Source: Gammaproteobacteria bacterium (GTDB lineage Bacteria; Pseudomonadota; Gammaproteobacteria; Nitrosococcales; Methylophagaceae). Taken from it: 8,270 nt of DNA. The notes below the pieces were generated by a model, which was not told the DNA's origin, made no database searches, and worked only from the letters and a program-made list of their open reading frames with translations. Below are positions 1 through 5,069 of this stretch, piece by piece (the first letter of the stretch is position 1; each line of letters opens with the position of its first letter). Made by a program: the position numbers and the translations under genes. The stretch lies in assembly GCA_003645385.1 (NCBI GenBank), contig QNEY01000069.1, positions 1 through 8,270 on the forward strand, read 5' to 3'.

Positions 1-1
1 A

Positions 2-145
2 AAAGAAAATAGTGAAGATAAATAGTGTCAATGCTGCAAATATCATAAAAATCACCCAGGAACCTGTTACATCGACACCCCCATTTTTATGGGCAGAAAG
101 CAACCTGCCTGTGCTGATTTCAAACGTAAGAAGGGGGTCAAGTAA
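2..145 (+). pseudogene. Cys-rich zinc-finger-like reading frame interrupted by an amber codon (5' end outside window)
   Basis: Frame 2 reads KENSEDK, then TAG at 23-25, then CQCCKYHKNHPGTCY and on to ADFKRKKGVK, ending at TAA 143-145, which overlaps the next ATG (TAATG). The part after TAG has the spacing of a small zinc-binding module (CxxC-x-Y, PGTC, then C-x-D-F). It resembles the N-terminal part of the protein at 7618-7902 (CEQCYYYKSIPGTF and CTEF). No ATG, GTG or TTG lies between the TAG and the Cys motif; the first in-frame ATG is at 89, after the motif. So this is either a gene broken by an amber codon, a readthrough product, a sequence error (AAG to TAG), or a gene using a start I cannot identify. 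What I see is the frame and the motif; loss of function is inferred. Too little lies upstream of the TAG to judge where the gene begins. Confidence 0.4.
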
Positions 146-561
146 TGGGTACTCGCTCACTAACATTAATTTCAGACAGTAATGGCAAAGAGATACTGGT
201 CATGTACCGTCAATACGATGGGTACCCCAGTGGTCTTGGCCTTGAACTGGCTCAATTCCTTGAGCCATACACAATTACCAACGGCATAAGTGATACATCC
301 ACACAGACTGCAAACGGTATGGGGTGCCTCGCTGCTCAAATGGTAAAGCACTTCAAAGAATGTGTAGGTAACATTTATCTGTACCCTGCCAGCACCCGTA
401 ATGTGGGTGAGGAATTCACCTACGCCATTTCAGTCACAGAGGGTGAATTGCGTATCACAATCCGTGAGGTTGTATGGGTGCATGATGAACACGATGAGTA
501 CCGCAAGATATTTGAAGGTACACCAACTGAAATGATAGCCTTTTGTGAGGAAAACAAATGA
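145..561 (+). CDS. 'MGTRSLT' family phage protein, function unknown
   Basis: A 138-aa protein beginning MGTRSLTLISDSNGKEIL and continuing with YRQYDGYPSGLGLELAQFL. This N-terminal signature (MGTRSLT, then YRQ-x-DGYP) is, from general knowledge, typical of a conserved family of small phage and prophage proteins with no assigned role. The start is supported by an AAGGGGG ribosome site at 131-137 and by coupling to the preceding TAA (TAATG). The last codon overlaps the next gene as ATGA (558-561), so the two are probably translated together. There is no signal peptide or membrane segment, and the composition is that of a soluble cytoplasmic protein. Membership of the family is fairly sure; any biochemical role would be a guess. 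Confidence 0.9.
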   Translation: MGTRSLTLISDSNGKEILVMYRQYDGYPSGLGLELAQFLEPYTITNGISDTSTQTANGMGCLAAQMVKHFKECVGNIYLYPASTRNVGEEFTYAISVTEGELRITIREVVWVHDEHDEYRKIFEGTPTEMIAFCEENK

Positions 562-875
562 GCAACGCACTTGAGATGAGAGACTACCATGCAAAACTTG
601 AGGCTGAGAAAGCCGCACAAGCCCTTGAGTCATTCGTAAACCCTTACGGGTGTGACCATGACAGTTTTGTTAAACAGATCACTCACAGGGCACACAGGAC
701 GCTTCAGCAAAGCATTGGAAAGCTGGTGTTCAAGCTCATTAAAGGGTGGGCTGAAATGTATCGTAAGGACATGTATGATGGGCGGAATGAAGGTATCTGT
801 CAAGCGTGTCATAATATAGATGAGTTAATGACCGCTGAACACAACGGTGATTGGACTTACCTGCCAACAGTATAG
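558..875 (+). CDS. hypothetical phage protein, 105 aa
   Basis: This gene starts at the ATG of an ATGA overlap with the preceding gene, and its in-frame stop is TAG at 873-875. The N-terminal third is a charged, probably helical stretch (MRDYHAKLEAEKAAQALESF). The middle contains a basic run (THRAHRTLQQSIGKLVFKL), followed by an acidic C-terminus. A C-x-x-C pair occurs in GICQACHNI near residue 77, but no second pair is present to complete a zinc site. I do not recognise a family. Translation is likely coupled to the upstream gene, because the SD of this gene would lie inside it (TGAGGA at 546-551). The stop codon is embedded in the SD of the following gene, which is in the same frame. Confidence 0.8.
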   Translation: MSNALEMRDYHAKLEAEKAAQALESFVNPYGCDHDSFVKQITHRAHRTLQQSIGKLVFKLIKGWAEMYRKDMYDGRNEGICQACHNIDELMTAEHNGDWTYLPTV

Positions 876-879
876 GAGG
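874..879 (+). promoter_or_regulatory. SD AGGAGG overlapping the upstream stop; sets the GTG start at 885
   Basis: The bases TAGGAGGTG at 873-881 contain both the TAG stop of the 105-aa gene and a full AGGAGG ribosome site. GTG at 879 lies within or against the SD and cannot be the start. GTG at 885 is 5 nt downstream and is the better choice. The same TAGGAGGTG nonamer recurs at 5492-5500, ahead of the ATG at 5505. Confidence 0.75.
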
Positions 880-884
880 TGGAC

Positions 885-1262
885 GTGCACTACTCACCAC
901 AACAAATGATGCAGATTGTAGGAATCAAAAGCCATACCTACAATTCCTGGAGAAACAGGGGGCTTATCAGAAACATTGCCAAAAAGAGTGGTGTGCGTTC
1001 ACGCTACACTAAAACCGATGTGATGAAGTGCCTAATCATGAAAGCACTCAGCACTCAGGGAGTCACCTATCCCATAGGGTTTGATGCCAGTAAGATAATC
1101 ACCCAAAAACTTGAGTGGGAAGAAGCAACTGATACCTTTGTAGATGTAGTCAATGGTATTTGCACCGATGCCCCTGATGAACTTGAAGGGAACGCCCTGC
1201 TATACGTATATCTTGAAGGGTTGCGTAATCATATTGATAATTTTGAAAAAGAGGAAGAATAG
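885..1262 (+). CDS. MerR-like helix-turn-helix DNA-binding protein
   Basis: A 125-aa protein from GTG 885, chosen for its spacing from AGGAGG. Residues 2-28 (HYSPQQMMQIVGIKSHTYN, then SWRNRGLI) read as a winged helix-turn-helix of the MerR/excisionase type: a short 'YSPQQ' strand, helix, turn 'VGIKS' and a recognition helix ending in W-R-x-x-G-L. The following RSRYTKTDVMKCLIMKAL matches the 'R-x-Y-x-x-x-D-v' wing and third helix of that fold. The C-terminal 60 residues are acidic and carry no recognisable effector domain. In phages such proteins act as transcriptional regulators or excisionase-like factors. A regulatory role here is inferred. The palindromic promoters at 3351 and 5041 are conceivable targets but nothing in the sequence links them directly. 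Confidence 0.8.
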   Translation: MHYSPQQMMQIVGIKSHTYNSWRNRGLIRNIAKKSGVRSRYTKTDVMKCLIMKALSTQGVTYPIGFDASKIITQKLEWEEATDTFVDVVNGICTDAPDELEGNALLYVYLEGLRNHIDNFEKEEE

Positions 1263-1264
1263 CC

Positions 1265-1285
1265 ATGGGATACTACAGTGAATAA
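1265..1285 (+). pseudogene. orphaned start: SD, ATG and 6 codons (MGYYSE), likely the original 5' end of the 1954 gene
   Basis: Just after the TAG of the MerR-like gene lies ATG GGA TAC TAC AGT GAA TAA, preceded by GAGG at 1251-1254. The first seven bases, ATGGGAT, would join the GGATGTGACATACAT at 1966-1980 to give ATG GGA TGT GAC ATA CAT (MGCDIH), the usual beginning of the family encoded at 1954-2664. I therefore read this as a displaced start left behind by insertion of the HNH gene. It could instead be a chance start codon. Confidence 0.55.
1274..1285 (+). repeat. 12-bp direct repeat, copy 1 (TACAGTGAATAA)
   Basis: TACAGTGAATAA at 1274-1285 recurs exactly at 1334-1345, 60 bp downstream, both in the non-coding leader of the HNH gene. 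Copy 1 spans the stop of the orphaned start peptide. Its role is unknown; it may be an internal duplication or a regulatory site. Confidence 0.6.
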
Positions 1286-1333
1286 ATAATGTGAAAGCCC
1301 ATTATTTTGATGTACAACGAGTACTAATAGTGT

Positions 1334-1345
1334 TACAGTGAATAA
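1334..1345 (+). repeat. 12-bp direct repeat, copy 2 (TACAGTGAATAA)
   Basis: This is the second exact copy of the 12-mer, ending 27 nt before the HNH start codon. The sequence between the two copies is AT-rich with no clear promoter hexamers or T-tract hairpin. Confidence 0.6.
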
Positions 1346-1372
1346 CAAACTGAAATAACACTGAGGAAAACC

Positions 1373-1957
1373 ATGCGTAAAAAAGTACAAGAAGTCACCC
1401 AACAGGAATTGAAAGCATTATTAACATACGACCAAGAGACAGGATTGTTTGTATGGAAAGAACAAAGGGGTGGGCAAGGTGGTGGGAAAACAAAAGCGGG
1501 GGACATTGCGGGATACAAAACACCAAAAGGATACATTGTAATAAAGATAAATTACAAATTGTATATGGCTCATATCTTGGCTTTTTTATACATGGAAGGG
1601 TATTATAGTGAATTTCAAATAGACCATGAAGACAGGGTTAAACACCACAACTGGTGGAATAATTTGAGGGAAGCAACCTCACAGTGCCAGTCCAGAAACA
1701 TTGGCAATCAAATCAATAGTAAATCTGGTGTGAAGGGTGTGAGTCCTGTTAAAAGTGGGAAATGGTACGCAAGTATTATGGTTGACGGAAAAACAAGGAA
1801 TCTTGGATACCATGAAAGTATAATGGAAGCTGCTTGCCACAGATTAGCTGGTGAGCAGTGTGTTGATTGGGCAGGGTGTGATTCTAATAGTCCTGCCTAT
1901 AAGTATGTTATCTTAGGTAAACGAAGGACATTAAATACAGCCGAAAGGCGGGGGTGA
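1373..1957 (+). CDS. HNH homing endonuclease with AP2-like C-terminal DNA-binding domain
   Basis: A 194-aa protein with the layout of phage free-standing HNH endonucleases. The N-terminal part has LLTYDQETGLFVW (16-28) and the GY-x-V-I-K-I-x-x-x-x-Y-x-A-H strand pattern (53-67). The HNH core follows: MAHILAF (H67), QIDHEDR (H85) and NNLREATSQCQSRN (N97, N109). Residues 118-148 (SGVKGV, then GKWYASI and GKTRNLGYH) match the AP2-type domain often fused to these nucleases. The C-terminal 35 residues are not recognisable. The usual 'DHIN' is DHED here, but the metal-binding His/Asn set appears intact. The start follows GAGGAAAACC. The stop overlaps the next gene as GTGA. Such enzymes cut DNA at or near an empty allele to drive their own spread; its site is probably the interrupted gene next door. 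Confidence 0.9.
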   Translation: MRKKVQEVTQQELKALLTYDQETGLFVWKEQRGGQGGGKTKAGDIAGYKTPKGYIVIKINYKLYMAHILAFLYMEGYYSEFQIDHEDRVKHHNWWNNLREATSQCQSRNIGNQINSKSGVKGVSPVKSGKWYASIMVDGKTRNLGYHESIMEAACHRLAGEQCVDWAGCDSNSPAYKYVILGKRRTLNTAERRG

Positions 1958-2664
1958 ATATTATCGGATGTGACATACATTGCTTTGTGGAAAAGCGTCA
2001 GGCTGATGGTTCATGGGAACAGATATTTGGTTTTGTTTCAGATTACTATGATGCCGACAATGATTACTTTAAGGGGGAAACTTTTTCAAATGCTGTTGCC
2101 CCCATTGACAGCAGGAATTACACAGTGTTTGCTGTACTGGCTGATGTCCGTAACGGTCACGGCTTTGCAGGGTGCGATACTGGTAATGCTGTTGAGCCAA
2201 TCGCTCACCCTAAAGGGCTGCCGGATGATTGTTGTGATGCAATCAGGAAAGACAGTGATGAATGGGACTGTGATGGGCACTCACATTCGTACTTTACCGT
2301 GGCTGAAATAGAAGCCTACAATGTAGATGTACTCAAAACTGTGCGTGGTATTGTGCATGTGAGCGAGTACCTCAAATGCCGTGAAAGTGGTGAGGAACCG
2401 CACGCATGGTGTGGGATGATTAGTGGTCCTGGTATTGAGATTGTTACACAGGAAGCCATTGATAAAACCTCCATTGAAGAGGTCAAGCACTGGTGTACTG
2501 AGTTCCCTGACCTTGCTGAAAAGCACCATGTTAAAATGGAATGGACAGTGCCACTCAAAGATTACTGTGGCAAACTGTTCACCGATAGCCTTGACCAATT
2601 AAAAGCACGATGTGACTCACCTGAAATGGATGATGTACGCATTGTATTCTGGTTTGACAATTAA
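1954..2664 (+). CDS. 'GCDIH' family phage protein, function unknown, with relocated start
   Basis: A 236-aa protein from GTG 1954, which overlaps the HNH stop. It reads MNIIGCDIHCFVEKRQADGS. From general knowledge, phage proteins of this family begin MGCDIH or similar, so the first four residues here are probably an acquired leader. Further family-like blocks are RNYTVFAVLADVR (54-66), KGLPDD (87-92) and DGHSHSYFT (107-115). The conserved Asp and His residues (D7, H9, D91, D92, H109, H111) suggest a metal site, but no catalytic activity is established for the family to my knowledge. Many Cys residues are scattered without CxxC pairs. It probably has no SD of its own beyond the G-rich GGCGGGG and may depend on termination-reinitiation from the HNH gene. 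Confidence 0.85.
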   Translation: MNIIGCDIHCFVEKRQADGSWEQIFGFVSDYYDADNDYFKGETFSNAVAPIDSRNYTVFAVLADVRNGHGFAGCDTGNAVEPIAHPKGLPDDCCDAIRKDSDEWDCDGHSHSYFTVAEIEAYNVDVLKTVRGIVHVSEYLKCRESGEEPHAWCGMISGPGIEIVTQEAIDKTSIEEVKHWCTEFPDLAEKHHVKMEWTVPLKDYCGKLFTDSLDQLKARCDSPEMDDVRIVFWFDN

Positions 2665-2673
2665 GGGGTAGCC

Positions 2674-2874
2674 ATGGAAATGAAACAGGGGATGTGGGTT
2701 GCTTTTACCATGAAGGGGGGTAGCAAAGCGGTGGGTATCATCGGTGAACAGCAGGTCACAGGTGACTTTTTTATAGATTATACTGACTGTACTGGATTTT
2801 CTAGTAGGGTATTTTTTGAAGACGTACTGAGTTGGTATGAAATAGATATTAATTGGGAGGAATTAAAAAAATGA
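2674..2874 (+). CDS. small hypothetical phage protein, 66 aa
   Basis: This ATG is preceded by AAGGGG at 2663-2668 and TAGCC. The protein is acidic, with a beta-rich pattern (GMWVAFTMKGGSKAVGIIGE, then FFIDYTD). This would suit a small SH3-like or OB-like barrel, although that is only an impression. I do not recognise a family. It ends in an ATGA overlap with the next gene (2871-2874), implying translational coupling. ATG at 2680 (MKQGMW) is an alternative start two codons later, but it is less well spaced from the SD. Confidence 0.75.
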   Translation: MEMKQGMWVAFTMKGGSKAVGIIGEQQVTGDFFIDYTDCTGFSSRVFFEDVLSWYEIDINWEELKK

Positions 2875-3071
2875 AAGAGCCAAGAGAAAAACCAATAGTG
2901 AATTTTACCAGTATTAATGCCAATGCCTTTTCCATAATGGGTGCTGTAGTTAAAGCACTCAGGAAGGAGGGGGCTGACAAAGAGTACTGTGACAAGTACA
3001 GAGAAGAAGCTGAATCAGGTGATTACGACCACCTGTTACAAGTGTCAATGAAATACTGCGAGGTATGCTGA
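2871..3071 (+). CDS. conserved small phage protein ('NAFSIMGAVVKALR'), 66 aa
   Basis: Start ATG 2871 follows GGGAGG (2855-2860) by 10 nt and overlaps the previous stop. An in-frame non-ATG start at 2853 would lie upstream of this SD and is not needed. The core INANAFSIMGAVVKALRKEG, then a basic/acidic helix (DKEYCDKYREEAESGDYDHL) and a terminal MKYCEV, matches a widespread family of roughly 65-75 aa proteins found in many phages, usually annotated only as hypothetical. It is likely an all-helical soluble protein. The stop overlaps the next start (TGATG). Confidence 0.85.
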   Translation: MKEPREKPIVNFTSINANAFSIMGAVVKALRKEGADKEYCDKYREEAESGDYDHLLQVSMKYCEVC

Positions 3072-3343
3072 TGGGCAAAGCAATCTTTAAGTACACGCTT
3101 GATGCTGACCGGAGCAGTGACCTTCTGATGCCTGTAGGTGCTAAGATACTTCACGTCCATGGTCAAAATGATGAGATGTGTGTATGGGCGATAGTTGACC
3201 CTGACGCACCTATGGAAACCCGTAAGTTCAGTATTTACGGGACAGGCCATCCGATGAATGATGAACCAGAAGTATACATTGGGTCACTGCACATCTTTGA
3301 AGAACGTGAAGTGTACCATGTTTTTGAGAGGGTACTGTTGTAA
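3071..3343 (+). CDS. DUF7352-type phage protein, 90 aa
   Basis: ATG 3071 is preferred over ATG 3065 because GAGG at 3060-3063 then has a 7-nt spacing and the start overlaps the upstream TGA. The sequence FKYTLDADRSSDLLMPVGAK, then ILHVHGQNDEMCVWAIVDPD, RKFSIYGTGHP and IGSLHIF, with VYHVFE near the end, is the characteristic pattern of a common small phage family: 'MP-x-GA-x-I-L-x-V', 'WA-x-VDP', 'YGTGHP', 'YIG'. I believe it carries the Pfam label DUF7352; the family match is strong but the exact number is from memory. No function is known. This is the last gene before the promoter at 3351, so it probably closes the upstream transcription unit, though no terminator hairpin is visible after it. 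Confidence 0.85.
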   Translation: MGKAIFKYTLDADRSSDLLMPVGAKILHVHGQNDEMCVWAIVDPDAPMETRKFSIYGTGHPMNDEPEVYIGSLHIFEEREVYHVFERVLL

Positions 3344-3350
3344 ATAAGTA

Positions 3351-3379
3351 TTGACAGGCACCACTCCTTATGGTATATA
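3351..3379 (+). promoter_or_regulatory. sigma70-type promoter P1 ahead of the DUF932 gene
   Basis: A perfect TTGACA -35 (3351-3356) is followed by a 17-bp spacer and TATATA (3374-3379), with an extended -10 TG at 3371-3372. The leader to the start codon at 3435 would be about 48 nt. The same architecture, with near-identical -10 surroundings, recurs at 5041. The -10 element sits in a 20-bp palindrome. Confidence 0.85.
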
Positions 3380-3387
3380 TACCATAA
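3368..3387 (+). promoter_or_regulatory. 20-bp perfect palindrome over the P1 -10 (probable operator)
   Basis: TTATGGTATATATACCATAA is its own reverse complement and covers the -10 region to about the predicted transcription start. A dimeric regulator bound here would compete with or remodel RNA polymerase. A near-identical element lies at 5058-5077. An operator role is inferred; no binding protein is identified. Confidence 0.65.
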
Positions 3388-3434
3388 TCAATAAGGCAAT
3401 AACGCCAATGAAGCAAAGTTTAGCGGAGGTAAGA

Positions 3435-4262
3435 ATGAAAGCAAATGCGTATTATGTGGACGGGGTTGATATGATATTCCCTACTGCCACTATGAGACAC
3501 ATTGGGCACATGGTTCGTAATGTAAAGCCTATTGAGGGATACCGAGCCATTGTTGACCAAGACACAGACCGTACTTATGCCATTGTAAAATCTGGCTACA
3601 AACTCATCCAGCATCAAAAAGTTATTGATAACTTGGATGAATTGTGTGCAGAATTCCCTGATTATGGTACACCCAAAAAAGAAGTGTGGCTGTCAAACCA
3701 CGGGGCACGGATGAAAACCCGTTACACCTTTGGGGATGTTGATTTTGAAATCACTCCTGGCGACATAGTACACCCAACACTTGAGTCCTTTTCAAGTTTT
3801 GATACATCACTTGCACAACGTATCTTGATGGGTGGGTTCAGAGTTGTATGCACAAATGGCATGGTAGTTGGCAAAATCCTTGGTGAGTATAAGCGTAAGC
3901 ATACCACGAGCCTTAACCTTGACCGTGCACGGAATGTACTGCACGCTGGAATGAAGGATTACAGTGATGCTGTAGGCTTGTGGAGCAGTTTCACAGAGCG
4001 TGATGCACTGGCAAACGAAGTTACCCTGTATGAAACATTGAACTTTCACAAGGATGAAAAGCTCAGTGTGGAATCAGCCATTAAAAAGCAGGGCAAAGTT
4101 ATTACTTGGGATGATGATGAACCCAAGAACCGTGAAGTTGAAATAAACGCATGGGAATTGTATAATATTCTCACGGCAGAAGCTACCCACAGGGTTCCTG
4201 ACATTACACGCAGGGCTAAAATCCTTGATGGTGTGGCTTACGGTTTCAAAGAAGCAGCGTAG
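3435..4262 (+). CDS. DUF932 family protein
   Basis: A 275-aa protein. Start ATG 3435 is chosen because GGAGG (3425-3429) is 5 nt upstream. The in-frame ATG 3411 lacks an SD and TTG 3351 is inside the promoter. The hallmark of DUF932 (phage/plasmid-like proteins, including the YfjQ-like group) is visible at residues 134-142, GFRVVCTNG, followed by GMVVG. An upstream block (YAIVKSGYKLIQHQ, about 48-61) and the central SFDTSLAQRI are also typical. The family is common in phages, plasmids and integrative elements and is usually near replication or recombination genes; its biochemical role is not established. Length is normal for the shorter phage members. It ends TAG TAA, and the TAG lies inside the left arm of the downstream pseudoknot-like RNA. 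It is probably transcribed from P1 together with the DUF2786 gene. Confidence 0.9.
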   Translation: MKANAYYVDGVDMIFPTATMRHIGHMVRNVKPIEGYRAIVDQDTDRTYAIVKSGYKLIQHQKVIDNLDELCAEFPDYGTPKKEVWLSNHGARMKTRYTFGDVDFEITPGDIVHPTLESFSSFDTSLAQRILMGGFRVVCTNGMVVGKILGEYKRKHTTSLNLDRARNVLHAGMKDYSDAVGLWSSFTERDALANEVTLYETLNFHKDEKLSVESAIKKQGKVITWDDDEPKNREVEINAWELYNILTAEATHRVPDITRRAKILDGVAYGFKEAA

Positions 4263-4328
4263 TAAGGATACCTCCCTATGTACTCTGGGCTCCTTACTGC
4301 GTGTATTTCCATTGCAGCCCAGAGTACA
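4257..4328 (+). ncRNA. pseudoknot-like structured intergenic RNA (or two alternative hairpins)
   Basis: Two long interleaved complementarities are seen. Helix 1 pairs 4257-4268 (GCGTAGTAAGGA) with 4291-4302 (TCCTTACTGCGT): 12 pairs, two of them G-U. Helix 2 pairs 4279-4291 (TGTACTCTGGGCT) with 4316-4328 (AGCCCAGAGTACA): 13 Watson-Crick pairs. The order is 1, 2, 1', 2', with only base 4291 shared, so this is an H-type pseudoknot or two mutually exclusive hairpins. Loop 4269-4278 contains CCTCC, an anti-SD-like sequence. Helix 1 includes the DUF932 stop, so terminating ribosomes would open it. Helix 2 is followed by CCCCCTTT rather than a U-tract, which argues against a simple intrinsic terminator. 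The function is unknown: translation coupling, attenuation, mRNA stability or a ligand-binding element are all possible. Confidence 0.65.
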
Positions 4329-4354
4329 CCCCCTTTCATACCACGGAGTTTTTA

Positions 4355-5035
4355 ATGGAAATTGATAAAATAAAAAAGAGACTTACCAAATTGCTTGCCC
4401 TATCAGCTTCTCCTGTTGAAGCTGAAGCAGAAGCTGCCATGAAAAAATGTCAAGAACTAATGGCTAAGTACGGAATACGTACCATTGATATTGATGAGGA
4501 GAACCGCACAGCAAATGTGAAAGATGCCTCAGTTGATGGAACAAGCAGGCAGGTAACTACATGGGAGTCAACACTCGCAGCAGCGATAGCCCAGTGCTTG
4601 GATGGTAAATCAATCATTGACAAGACACCTACTGGTTGGCAAGTAATGTTTATTGCTGGAAACACTGAAATAGAAATCATCATTGACCTGTTCAAGCGTG
4701 TACGCAGGGTGATAAGTAAGAAGGCCAAGGAGTATGCTGCGATCAACATAGGAAACACAAAAACATTAAAGCATAATTACAGTGTGGGTATGGTAAGCAC
4801 CATCTACACAAGGTTGAAGAACATTTATGTTGACACCCCATCAACGACTGCTTTGGTGGTAATTAAAAAGGACGCTATTAACACCCACATCAAGAAGGTG
4901 GTTGGTCCTACGGTGAAGCGTACATCTAACGCCACCATACGGGATGAGCAGGCGTACCGTTCTGGTATGCGTGATGGGCATAACGTCGTACTCAATCAGA
5001 GTATTGGTGCAAATAAGAGTGGTGCCATAGCATAA
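4355..5035 (+). CDS. DUF2786 domain protein
   Basis: A 226-aa protein. Start ATG 4355 has GGAG at 4345-4348, 6 nt upstream. The in-frame GTG at 4301 would begin inside the structured RNA and has no SD. Residues 2-42 (IDKIKKRLTKLLALSASPVE, then AMKKCQELMAKYGI) are a clear DUF2786 domain: I-x-K-I-x-K-L-L-A-L-A-x-S, then A-x-x-K-x-Q-E-L-M-x-K-Y-G-I. The rest (TWESTLAAAIAQCL, FIAGNTEIEIIIDLF, NYSVGMVSTIYTRL) fits the associated C-terminal region labelled DUF7168 in recent databases, as far as I recall. The end AYRSGMRDGHNV is also typical. Family members occur in many phages and bacteria; no activity is established. It is probably co-transcribed with DUF932 from P1 and possibly controlled by the preceding RNA structure. 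Confidence 0.88.
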   Translation: MEIDKIKKRLTKLLALSASPVEAEAEAAMKKCQELMAKYGIRTIDIDEENRTANVKDASVDGTSRQVTTWESTLAAAIAQCLDGKSIIDKTPTGWQVMFIAGNTEIEIIIDLFKRVRRVISKKAKEYAAINIGNTKTLKHNYSVGMVSTIYTRLKNIYVDTPSTTALVVIKKDAINTHIKKVVGPTVKRTSNATIRDEQAYRSGMRDGHNVVLNQSIGANKSGAIA

Positions 5036-5040
5036 AGTAA

Positions 5041-5069
5041 TTGACAACTGCTTATCCATGTGGTATATA
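5041..5069 (+). promoter_or_regulatory. sigma70-type promoter P2, twin of P1
   Basis: TTGACA (5041-5046), a 17-bp spacer, TATATA (5064-5069) and an extended TG at 5061-5062 make up this promoter. It starts 6 nt after the DUF2786 stop and leaves a leader of about 60 nt before ATG 5138. The leader holds only a weak 4-bp GGGC/GCCC hairpin (5091-5102). The -35, spacing and -10 are the same as in P1. Confidence 0.85.

Larger units (their letters stand above)
1268..1965 (+). mobile_element. putative 698-bp HNH endonuclease gene insertion bounded by GGAT
   Basis: GGAT occurs at 1268-1271 and again at 1966-1969. Removing one copy plus everything between (698 bp) restores an uninterrupted SD-ATG-MGCDIH reading frame, in frame with the gene at 1954-2664. 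The segment holds the HNH endonuclease gene, a 110-nt leader with a 12-bp direct repeat, and almost nothing else. This is the arrangement expected of a free-standing homing endonuclease gene that landed at the 5' end of a phage gene. The boundaries are inferred: the 4-bp repeat may be a short target duplication or simple microhomology. No inverted ends or transposase are present. Confidence 0.55.

Noticed and set aside
1265..1972. Group I intron carrying the HNH gene
   Set aside because: The join that restores MGCDIH does not fit a U at the 5' splice site together with a G at the intron end. No P/Q/R/S-like core is visible, and almost no non-coding sequence follows the HNH gene. A free-standing gene insertion fits better.
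1970..2311. 113-codon + strand frame overlapping the GCDIH gene
   Set aside because: It is out of frame with a gene that has clear family motifs, and its translation has no recognisable features.
3219..3241. 7-bp inverted repeat CCCGTAA/TTACGGG
   Set aside because: It lies within the DUF7352-type coding region with a 9-nt loop, no T-tract and no regulatory context; probably chance.
3368..3387. LexA/SOS box
   Set aside because: The E. coli LexA consensus needs CTG at one end and CAG at the other around an AT-rich core. Here the ends are TGG/CCA with a shorter core.
4279..4328. Rho-independent terminator
   Set aside because: The 13-bp stem is strong, but the loop is 24 nt and the tail is CCCCCTTTCA, not a U-tract; the interleaved second helix gives a better explanation.
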